Below, piece after piece: positions 1 to 5,361 of a DNA stretch of 5,361 nt; the stretch's first letter is position 1; each line of letters begins with the position of its first letter. Location: NCBI GenBank assembly GCA_030631875.1, contig DAOVKH010000124.1, forward strand, positions 1 through 5,361, read 5' to 3'. The notes under the pieces were generated by a model. That model saw only the letters and a program-made list of their open reading frames with translations. It did not search any database and was not told where the DNA came from. This DNA is from Deltaproteobacteria bacterium. GTDB taxonomy: Bacteria; Desulfobacterota; GWC2-55-46; DRQE01. Made by a program: the position numbers and the translations under genes.

Positions 1-1428
1 TACCCAATAGTCATCCGAGGCGGCTTCGATGAAGAGTTCTTAGAGCTCCCGTGCGACGTCATAGTAGACGCAATGCGCTCACATCAGCGTTACTTCTCGG
101 TCATATCTAAGGACGGAGGGTTAAAGCCGTCCTTCATAACCATTGCCAATACCGAGGTTCACGACGAGGCCGTCGTGCGTAAAGGCAATGAGCGCGTGCT
201 GAAGGCACGCCTAAGTGACGCGCAATTCTACTTTAAGAAGGATACGGCAGAGCCGCTTCAATCGTTTGTCGAGGGATTAAAGGGAGTCGTCTTTCAGGCA
301 AAGCTCGGAACATCTTACGAAAAGGTCGAACGCTTCACACGCCTTGCCCTCAGCATAGGGGCTACGTTAAAGTTCTCCGCTCCTCTCAAAGACGATGAAA
401 CTCCGGCAAACTTCCTCGATAACGAAGAGGTCAAAGAACATATCGCCAAGGGGATAATAGACATAACGACCATAGGTGATAACACGGAGTATAATAAATA
501 CGTCATAGGCCGCGCGGCCATGCTCTCAAAGGCCGACCTGCTGAGCGGCATAGTCGGAGAGTTCCCATCGCTTCAGGGTGTCATTGGGCGCGAGTACGCA
601 CTGCTCTCGAATGAAGCCGAAGAGGTCGCCGACGCAATACTCGAACACTACCGTCCCGTATCGGCCAAGGCAGACCTTCCCGCATCCGAGATAGGCGCTA
701 TCATCAGCATCGCCGACAAGCTCGACACCATAGCAGGATGCTTTGGCGTAAAGCTCATCCCGACGGGCACGTCAGACCCATATGCTTTAAGGCGCTCTGC
801 TCTCGGCATAATAGCAATAATAATTGACAGAGGCTATAGATTACAATTAAACGAGCTTGTTGGTAGAGCCACCTGCGAGCTTAAGGACAAACTAATTCGC
901 ACGGAAGAAGAAACACAGAACGACATAATGGACTTCTTCAAGGAAAGGCTAAAGAATCAGCTCCTCGGCGAAGATACCTCATTCGACGCGATAGATGCCG
1001 TACTTACGACTCGGTGGTACGACATAGTAGACGCCGTAGCGAGGATAAAGGCCATCGAAGACTTTAAGTCTAACCCCGCATGCGAGAGCCTCGTCGCACT
1101 CTTTAAGCGAGTATCGAATATACTAAAGGATCAAGACGTAGAAGGTGAAGTAAACCCCTCTCTCATTGAAGAAGACGCTGAACGCGCGCTATACGATGCC
1201 GGTCAAGAGATAAGGCCTACGATAGATAAGTTGAAAGAATCGGGAGACTACATCGGGTTATTCAAGGAGCTTGCGTCAGTAAAGGATGTGGTAGATACCT
1301 TCTTCGATAAGGTAATGGTCATGGCCGAGGATGCGAAGATAAAGGAAAACCGATTAAGGCTCTTAAGCTCCATGCGGGAGTTGTATATAGAAGTAGCAGA
1401 TATTTCAAAGATAGTGGCAGGCGAGTAA
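1..1428 (+). CDS. glyS: Glycine--tRNA ligase beta subunit, 5' truncated by window edge
   Basis: Beta chain of the alpha2beta2 bacterial glycyl-tRNA synthetase, which works with GlyQ in the cytoplasm to attach glycine to tRNA-Gly. The frame is open from base 1, giving 475 residues. The ATG at 73 is internal, because the 24 codons before it (FDEEFLELP and on) already match the family, so the true start lies outside the window. Family landmarks, numbered from base 1: HQRYF at 28-32, GTSYEKVERF at 103-112, SKADL at 176-180, GEFPSLQG at 186-193, ADKLDTIAG at 238-246, DPYALRRSALG at 259-269, and the C-terminal anticodon-binding region with FFDKVMVM at 434-441. The C-terminus looks complete. Compared with GlyS proteins I remember, there are about 40-45 extra residues between GTSYEKVERF and SKADL. 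The gene ends four bases from the convergent pilZ-like gene. Identification is firm; glyQ is expected upstream but not seen. Confidence 0.97.
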   Translation, partial: YPIVIRGGFDEEFLELPCDVIVDAMRSHQRYFSVISKDGGLKPSFITIANTEVHDEAVVRKGNERVLKARLSDAQFYFKKDTAEPLQSFVEGLKGVVFQAKLGTSYEKVERFTRLALSIGATLKFSAPLKDDETPANFLDNEEVKEHIAKGIIDITTIGDNTEYNKYVIGRAAMLSKADLLSGIVGEFPSLQGVIGREYALLSNEAEEVADAILEHYRPVSAKADLPASEIGAIISIADKLDTIAGCFGVKLIPTGTSDPYALRRSALGIIAIIIDRGYRLQLNELVGRATCELKDKLIRTEEETQNDIMDFFKERLKNQLLGEDTSFDAIDAVLTTRWYDIVDAVARIKAIEDFKSNPACESLVALFKRVSNILKDQDVEGEVNPSLIEEDAERALYDAGQEIRPTIDKLKESGDYIGLFKELASVKDVVDTFFDKVMVMAEDAKIKENRLRLLSSMRELYIEVADISKIVAGE

Positions 1429-1432
1429 AAAA

Positions 1433-1792
1433 TTATCTATGGTTCTCGGCCTTAACCTTATGGAGGGCGATAAAGTCTTCGTCGACGTTTGTAAACCTGA
1501 CACCCATGCCGCACTTAACAACACTCGAAAGCCCGGGCGGAACCTTCTTCGCCCACATGACCTCGCCTTCGGCCTGATACTTCTTACCGTTGGATTCAAG
1601 TAGCATATTGAGCTTCGTGCCTACCTCAAATACAAAGGCCGTCTTTATGCATATACCCGTCTCGGAGAAATCCGTTACGAGTGCTATATGCTCCAAGCGT
1701 CTGCCCGTGCCGAACTTCACCTTACAGCGAAACGACAGCCTCTGGCTATTTCTATCGGGCGAATCACCTGTGATATTATCGAGAATACTCAT
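1433..1792 (-). CDS. Stand-alone PilZ domain protein (predicted c-di-GMP receptor)
   Basis: A 119-residue protein that is essentially one PilZ domain, with no signal peptide or membrane segment, so probably cytoplasmic. Both cyclic-di-GMP-binding signatures are intact: R14-x3-R18 (RNSQR) and D41-x-S43-x2-G46 (DFSETG), 23 residues apart, as usual in the family. The rest reads as alternating beta strands and ends in the typical GMGVRF (95-100) and a short C-terminal helix. Family knowledge says such proteins pass c-di-GMP levels to motility, exopolysaccharide or transcription targets; the partner cannot be told from sequence. The ATG at 1792 is chosen because AGAAGG lies 8 bases upstream and the domain starts right after. 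The gene is convergent with glyS, four bases away, and lies downstream of uvrA on the same strand behind its own good promoter. Confidence is high for the domain and low for any specific pathway. Confidence 0.93.
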   Translation of the reverse strand: MSILDNITGDSPDRNSQRLSFRCKVKFGTGRRLEHIALVTDFSETGICIKTAFVFEVGTKLNMLLESNGKKYQAEGEVMWAKKVPPGLSSVVKCGMGVRFTNVDEDFIALHKVKAENHR

Positions 1793-1800
1793 AAAGAATT

Positions 1801-1806
1801 CCTTCT
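1801..1806 (-). promoter_or_regulatory. Ribosome binding site of the PilZ gene
   Basis: On the minus strand AGAAGG stands 8 bases before the ATG at 1792. This is a good Shine-Dalgarno match at good spacing and fixes the PilZ start. It directly follows a TAG at 1809-1807 that closes the reading frame running through the upstream gap. Confidence 0.75.
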
Positions 1807-1915
1807 CTAAGCGTACCAGTATGCTTTAAATTCAAGCGTATAATATATTACAACTCTTTGGGATAGATAGAGTTCTTTCTTTACCATAACTAAGGTCTCA
1901 GGCAAGACCGGCAAA

Positions 1916-1928
1916 TCAATAGACTCTA
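1916..1928. repeat. Operator-like 13-bp repeat, downstream copy
   Basis: TCAATAGACTCTA on the plus strand, matching 12 of 13 bases of the copy at 1964-1976. Its inner nine bases (1920-1928) form the dyad TAGA-C-TCTA. It lies about +4 to +16 relative to the predicted start site of the PilZ promoter, a position where a bound repressor would block transcription. The regulatory role is inferred. Confidence 0.45.
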
Positions 1929-1938
1929 CTCTTACTAA

Positions 1939-1967
1939 ATAATAGTTAAATTCAAAGGTTTTGTCAA
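1939..1967 (-). promoter_or_regulatory. Sigma-70 type promoter facing the PilZ gene
   Basis: Minus strand: -35 box TTGACA (1967-1962), a 17-base spacer, and -10 box TATTAT (1944-1939). The -35 is a perfect consensus, the -10 matches five of six positions, and the spacing is ideal. A start site near 1932 would give a leader of about 140 nt before the PilZ ATG at 1792. This suggests the PilZ gene can be transcribed separately from pdxA-uvrA. The prediction rests on sequence only; the surrounding AT-rich DNA raises the chance of fortuitous matches, but all three elements together are hard to dismiss. Confidence 0.7.
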
Positions 1968-1976
1968 TAGGCTCTA
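1964..1976. repeat. Operator-like 13-bp repeat, upstream copy
   Basis: TCAATAGGCTCTA on the plus strand, one mismatch from the copy 48 bases away at 1916-1928. It overlaps four bases of the -35 box of the PilZ promoter. Its dyad is slightly imperfect (TAGG-C-TCTA). The pair brackets the core promoter, which is the basis for calling it operator-like. Confidence 0.45.
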
Positions 1977-1992
1977 TATCAGGCTCGATATT
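1969..1992. repeat. Tandem 12-bp direct repeat upstream of the PilZ promoter
   Basis: AGGCTCTATATC (1969-1980) is followed directly by AGGCTCGATATT (1981-1992), 10 of 12 bases identical. It sits immediately upstream of the -35 box, roughly one helical turn per unit, as a stacked pair of protein-binding sites might. It could instead be a simple tandem duplication. If the downstream frame were coding, it would spell a repeated IEPD/IEPI. Confidence 0.5.
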
Positions 1993-2007
1993 TAGGGGGG
2001 GCTTGCC

Positions 2008-4851
2008 TTAAAGGAGCACTCGACTCAGGAACTCACCTGTGTGAGATTTCTTCTCCTTTGCCACGACCTCTGGCGTACCCTCCACGACGATTAAGCCGCC
2101 CTTGTCGCCGCCTTCCGGCCCTAAGTCTATTACGTGGTCGGAGGTCTTTATGACATCCAGATTATGCTCTATTATGACTATCGTATTGCCGCTCTCGGAG
2201 AGCCGCCTTAAGACCTGTAGGAGCTTTTCAATATCGGCGAAGTGAAGCCCTGTCGTCGGCTCGTCGAGTATGTATATGGTCTTGCCCGTAGCACGCTTGC
2301 TTAATTCTTTTGCGAGCTTTATCCTCTGCGCCTCACCGCCCGATAGCGTTATGGCAGATTGACCGAGGCGTATGTAGCCAAGCCCAACCTCATCGAGGGT
2401 TTTTAGTTTCTCTTTTATGGAAGGAACTTTATCGAAAAATTCAAGTGCCGCCGTAACGGTCATCTCCAGGCAATCTGCTATGTTCTTGCCTTTATAGCGC
2501 ACATCCAAGGTCTCTCTATTATAGCGTCTCGCGTTGCATACGTCGCAGTGGACGTATACGTCGGGCAGGAAGTGCATCTCCACCTTAATGAGGCCGTCGC
2601 CCTTACATGGCTCGCACCTGCCGCCCTTAACATTAAAACTAAAGCGTCCCGGACCGTAGCCGCGAAGCTTTGCCTCAGGCAGACGCGTAAACAACTCCCT
2701 TATAGGCGTAAAGACTCCCGTATATGTCGCGGGGTTAGATCTCGGCGTGCGCCCTATGGGAGACTGATCTATTGCTATGACCTTATCTATATGCTCAATA
2801 CCTCGGATAGAATCTATATGCCCCGCACGCTCCTTTGAGCCGTAGAGCCTTCTCGTCAATTGCCTGTACAGCGTATCTATTATGAGCGTGCTCTTCCCGG
2901 AGCCAGAGACTCCCGTAACGCAGGTTATCAACCCAAGCGGCACCTTCAGGTCAACTCCCTTAAGGTTATTCTCTCTAACGCCTTTGAGCGTTAGGGTCTT
3001 CTTGCCTGGCTTCTTACGCTTAAGGGGAGCATCTATTGAAAGTTTTCCGGATAAGTATCTGCCTGTGAGCGAGGCCTCCGTCTCTTCCATTGCCTTTGGC
3101 GTACCTGCAAAGACTACTTCTCCGCCGTGCGCGCCCGCGCCCGGACCCATATCGATGACAAAGTCGGCCGCGCGTATCGTCTCTTCATCATGCTCAACGA
3201 CTATAACGCTGTTACCCATATCACGAAGCCTCTTCAGAGCCGAAAGCAACCTCATATTATCACGCTGATGAAGCCCTATCGACGGCTCATCGAGTATATA
3301 GAGCACACCGGTAAGGCTCGACCCAATCTGTGTGGCAAGGCGTATCCTCTGGCCTTCGCCGCCCGACAAAGTAGCGGCAGAACGATCTAAGGTAATGTAG
3401 CCAAGCCCCACCTGCAGGAGAAACCCAAGGCGTTCTATAATCTCCTTCATTATGCGCTTGGCTATAATGGCATCGGTCTCGTCGAATTTGAGAGATTCGA
3501 AGAAAGCGTGAGACTTCTTAATAGGCATCTTGACTACGTCCCACATGGAATTACCACCGACCTTTATATGGAGGCTCTCCTTCATGAGGCGCGCGCCCTT
3601 ACAATCGGGACACGGCTGAGAGTTCATGTACCTGTCAAGCTCACTGCGCACGTCCTCGGAGTTGGTCTCCTTATATCTGCGCTCCAAGTTGGGCAATATC
3701 CCCTCGAAGACCTCTTCAAAGGTATAGCTCTTATTACCCTTTGTGTAATTAAAAGATATTACCTCTGAGCCTGAACCATAGAGAAGCACATCTACGACCG
3801 CCTTCTTTAAAGACTTAAATGGCGCCGACGGAGAGAAGCCGTAGTGCTTGCCGAGGGAATCAACGACTTGTTCGAACCAACCGACCGTCTTCTTTGCCCC
3901 CTTCTTACTCCACGGCAAGACAACGCCTCCGTCGAGCGGAAGAGCCGTGTCGGGTATAATAAGGTCTACGTCAAAGTATGACTTCTCCCCTATACCGCCG
4001 CACTCAGCACAAGCCCCGCTTGGACTATTGAATGAAAATGTCGTAGGCGTAATCTCCGGATAACTGACACCGCAATCGACGCACGAAAGCTCGACATTAA
4101 AGAATAAGCCTTCTTTGGGTTTTGCCTTACCTCTGCCGTCGAGTACGTCTACCTTTACGAGCCCGCCGGAAAGTGCCGTTGCCACCTCGAATGAGTCGGC
4201 GAGCCTTGCCTTTACGCCGCCCTTTATGATGACCCTATCAACGACTACGTCTATGTCGTGCTTCTTTCTCTTATCTAAAGATATGGGTTCTTCGAGGCTC
4301 TTCAATTCTCCATCGACCCTTACGCGCGTATAGCCGTGGCGACGGTAGTCTTCAAACTCTTTACGGTACTCTCCCTTACGCCCTCTAACAACAGGAGCAA
4401 GTATCAGCACCTTAGTACCGGCCTTAAGAGCCGCCACTCTATCGACCATCTGGGATATGGCCTGTGACGTTATCTGCTTGCCGCACCTGTAGCAATGCGC
4501 CTTCCCTACGCGCGCAAATAAGAGGCGCAGGTAATCATATATCTCCGTTACCGTGCCTACCGTAGAGCGAGGGTTTTTGCTCGTAGTCTTCTGTTCGATC
4601 GCTATGGCCGGACTCAGCCCCTCAATGCTCTCGACCTCCGGCTTATCCATCTGATCTAAGAACTGGCGAGCATAGGCAGACAAGCTCTCGACGTAACGGC
4701 GCTGACCCTCGGCGTATATCGTATCGAATGCAAGAGAGCTCTTACCCGAACCCGACACGCCCGTTATGACGACAAGGCTGTCGCGCGGCAGTTCCAGATC
4801 AAAACCTTTTAGGTTATGCTCGGTCGCACCCTTTATCGTTATCTTTTGCAT
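2008..4851 (-). CDS. uvrA: Excinuclease ABC subunit A
   Basis: UvrA is the DNA-damage sensor of nucleotide excision repair: its ATP-dependent dimer finds bulky lesions and loads UvrB, after which UvrC cuts. This is a complete 947-residue copy of normal family length with two ABC ATPase halves. First half: Walker [10 protein letters not shown] at 31-39, signature LSGGEGQ at 495-501, Walker B ILDEP at 519-523 and H-loop His554. Second half: Walker [10 protein letters not shown] at 647-655, signature LSGGEAQ at 836-842, Walker B ILDEP at 861-865 and H-loop His896. Zinc-binding cysteine pairs are all present: C120/C123 with C414/C417, C257/C260 with C281/C284, and C746/C749 with C769/C772. The region around 130-250 corresponds to the UvrB-binding domain. 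The ATG at 4851 is one base after the pdxA stop, so the two are coupled. No LexA box is visible because the operon promoter lies outside the window. Confidence 0.99.
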   Translation of the reverse strand: MQKITIKGATEHNLKGFDLELPRDSLVVITGVSGSGKSSLAFDTIYAEGQRRYVESLSAYARQFLDQMDKPEVESIEGLSPAIAIEQKTTSKNPRSTVGTVTEIYDYLRLLFARVGKAHCYRCGKQITSQAISQMVDRVAALKAGTKVLILAPVVRGRKGEYRKEFEDYRRHGYTRVRVDGELKSLEEPISLDKRKKHDIDVVVDRVIIKGGVKARLADSFEVATALSGGLVKVDVLDGRGKAKPKEGLFFNVELSCVDCGVSYPEITPTTFSFNSPSGACAECGGIGEKSYFDVDLIIPDTALPLDGGVVLPWSKKGAKKTVGWFEQVVDSLGKHYGFSPSAPFKSLKKAVVDVLLYGSGSEVISFNYTKGNKSYTFEEVFEGILPNLERRYKETNSEDVRSELDRYMNSQPCPDCKGARLMKESLHIKVGGNSMWDVVKMPIKKSHAFFESLKFDETDAIIAKRIMKEIIERLGFLLQVGLGYITLDRSAATLSGGEGQRIRLATQIGSSLTGVLYILDEPSIGLHQRDNMRLLSALKRLRDMGNSVIVVEHDEETIRAADFVIDMGPGAGAHGGEVVFAGTPKAMEETEASLTGRYLSGKLSIDAPLKRKKPGKKTLTLKGVRENNLKGVDLKVPLGLITCVTGVSGSGKSTLIIDTLYRQLTRRLYGSKERAGHIDSIRGIEHIDKVIAIDQSPIGRTPRSNPATYTGVFTPIRELFTRLPEAKLRGYGPGRFSFNVKGGRCEPCKGDGLIKVEMHFLPDVYVHCDVCNARRYNRETLDVRYKGKNIADCLEMTVTAALEFFDKVPSIKEKLKTLDEVGLGYIRLGQSAITLSGGEAQRIKLAKELSKRATGKTIYILDEPTTGLHFADIEKLLQVLRRLSESGNTIVIIEHNLDVIKTSDHVIDLGPEGGDKGGLIVVEGTPEVVAKEKKSHTGEFLSRVLL

Positions 4852-4864
4852 ATCATCTTTTCTT
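4849..4864 (-). promoter_or_regulatory. Coupled pdxA stop / uvrA start junction
   Basis: Minus strand reads AAGAAAAGA then TGA-T-ATG: the pdxA stop and uvrA start are one base apart. The purine run is only a weak Shine-Dalgarno, so uvrA translation probably depends on ribosomes finishing pdxA. Coupling is inferred from spacing. Confidence 0.7.
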
Positions 4865-5361
4865 GGCCATCAAAGTAGCCTGCACAATCGCCGCTATCAT
4901 GCTCTTTGGGTTGGCAATCCCCTTGCCTGCTATCTCGTAGGCCGTGCCGTGGTCGGGCGAGGTGCGTATGATGGGAAGCCCCAAGGTCGTATTAACGCCG
5001 TCCTCAAAGTGCAGGAGCTTAAGCGGTATCAGCCCCTGGTCGTGGTACATGACTACTACAACGTCGTACGCCGACTCCCTGACCGCCTGATAGAATACGG
5101 TATCTGGCGGCAAAGGCCCCGTTACATCTATGCGCGCCCTCTTGGCGCGTTTAATTGCGGGTAATATAACAAGCTCTTCTTCTTTACCGAATAGGCCACC
5201 TTCGCCTGCGTGAGGGTTAAGGCCGCAGACGGCAATGCGAGGTCGCTTGAAGCCGAAGTAATCCTTAAAGGCACGGTCGGCGGTCTTTATTGTGTAGAGT
5301 ACAGCCTCTTCGGTTATAAGGGACGGTACTTTCTTTATGGCTTCGTGTATCGTTACGAGTA
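4853..5361 (-). CDS. pdxA: 4-hydroxythreonine-4-phosphate dehydrogenase, 5' truncated by window edge
   Basis: PdxA oxidises 4-phosphohydroxy-L-threonine with NAD; the product loses CO2 and is joined by PdxJ with deoxyxylulose phosphate to make pyridoxine phosphate, in the cytoplasm. The frame stays open to the window edge, showing the C-terminal 168 residues, about half of a family member of some 330. Numbered from the first full codon (5359), all three expected metal-ligand histidines are visible: His5 (TIHEAI), His50 ([10 protein letters not shown]) and His106 (MYHDQG). The conserved [16 protein letters not shown] block is at 125-140. The TTG at 5113 falls inside the conserved domain and is not the start. 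The protein ends TLMAKKR, with a TGA one base before the uvrA ATG. Identification as PdxA is strong; a PdxA2-type paralogue acting on another substrate cannot be fully excluded from half a protein. Confidence 0.96.
   Translation of the reverse strand, partial: LVTIHEAIKKVPSLITEEAVLYTIKTADRAFKDYFGFKRPRIAVCGLNPHAGEGGLFGKEEELVILPAIKRAKRARIDVTGPLPPDTVFYQAVRESAYDVVVVMYHDQGLIPLKLLHFEDGVNTTLGLPIIRTSPDHGTAYEIAGKGIANPKSMIAAIVQATLMAKKR

Larger units (their letters stand above)
1807..2007 (-). other. uvrA-PilZ gap: open frame after the uvrA stop, doubtful coding
   Basis: This covers most of the 215-base gap between uvrA and the PilZ gene. Read on the minus strand in uvrA's own frame, 66 sense codons follow the uvrA TAA before a TAG at 1809-1807, which sits next to the PilZ ribosome site. 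The translation begins GKPPLNIEPDIEPIDKTFEF and ends EFKAYWYA. It looks strand-like and rich in Val, Tyr and Glu, and I do not recognise it. The only ATG in this frame (1887) would give 26 residues beginning MVKKELYLSQ, five of them Tyr plus one Trp, but it lacks a clear Shine-Dalgarno. Third positions are AT-rich (25 of 66 G or C by hand count), and UvrA already ends at its usual family C-terminus. A strong promoter and repeats occupy the same bases. I therefore favour non-coding regulatory DNA with a chance or decayed frame. I see no convincing intrinsic terminator for uvrA here. Confidence 0.3.

Noticed and set aside
315..551. Minus-strand 78-codon frame opposite glyS
   Set aside because: Antisense shadow of conserved GlyS, with no ribosome site or domain.
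73..1428. ATG at 73 as the glyS start
   Set aside because: The 24 codons upstream match the GlyS family and are in frame, so the gene enters from outside the window.
1405..1829. Open frames overlapping the PilZ gene (1405-1599 minus, 1590-1829 plus)
   Set aside because: The PilZ frame has both c-di-GMP motifs and a good ribosome site; the others are unsupported.
1817..1850. Second promoter with CATACT as -10 near the PilZ gene
   Set aside because: The -10 is weak and no acceptable -35 lies at 16-18 bases.
1852..1874. AACTCT/AGAGTT stem followed by a T-rich run as a plus-strand terminator
   Set aside because: The stem is six AT-rich pairs with an 11-base loop and a broken T-run, and the only plus-strand gene ends more than 400 bases earlier.
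1793..1932. c-di-GMP riboswitch in the PilZ leader
   Set aside because: None of the conserved GEMM sequence blocks that I know are present.
3349..3354. Gly in place of Ala after the first UvrA signature (LSGGEGQ)
   Set aside because: A mild change outside the catalytic residues, and the rest of the site is intact; not evidence of loss of function.
2548..4333. Plus-strand open frames opposite uvrA
   Set aside because: They lie wholly antisense to a fully conserved UvrA, have no recognisable domains, and are the usual shadows of a long GC-balanced gene.
4853..5113. A short gene starting at TTG 5113
   Set aside because: The frame continues upstream to the window edge with PdxA motifs such as NPHAGEGG, so this is only the end of pdxA.
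4766..5164. 132-codon plus-strand frame over the uvrA-pdxA junction
   Set aside because: Both strands cannot be explained equally; the minus strand carries two conserved families here and the plus frame has no known motif.

Overview
The window is ordinary bacterial chromosome. It looks Gram-negative and is perhaps from the Desulfobacterota/Nitrospirota part of the tree. The reasons are the separate glycyl-tRNA synthetase beta chain, DXP-type vitamin B6 synthesis (PdxA), a pdxA-uvrA gene pair, a stand-alone PilZ protein and frequent use of the isoleucine codon ATA. This taxonomic guess is an inference from gene content and style only. I see no mobile element, CRISPR array, tRNA or rRNA, and no new multi-gene system.

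Layout. Positions 1-1428 (+) hold the 3' part of glyS, whose start lies before the window. It runs head-on into a minus-strand cluster, with four bases between the two stop codons. Reading the minus strand in its own direction, the order is pdxA (5' end beyond 5361, stop at 4853), uvrA (4851-2008, starting one base after the pdxA stop), a 215-base AT-rich gap (2007-1793), and a small PilZ gene (1792-1433).

How the genes relate. GlyS charges tRNA-Gly together with GlyQ. PdxA makes a precursor of pyridoxal phosphate. UvrA recognises bulky DNA lesions for nucleotide excision repair. The PilZ protein has the residues expected of a cyclic-di-GMP receptor. pdxA and uvrA are almost certainly co-transcribed and translationally coupled. 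No functional link among the four proteins is evident from sequence.

The most interesting stretch is the uvrA-pilZ gap. It holds a near-consensus sigma-70 promoter (TTGACA, 17 bases, TATTAT) pointing at pilZ. A 13-base near-identical repeat, built on a TAGA-N-TCTA dyad, occurs once over the -35 box and once just after the predicted start site, as a pair of operators would. A tandem 12-base repeat lies next to the upstream copy. The same gap is also open, in uvrA's own reading frame, for 66 codons after the uvrA stop, and that frame ends just before the pilZ ribosome site. A second point of note is an apparent insertion of about 40-45 residues in the HD-like domain of GlyS.
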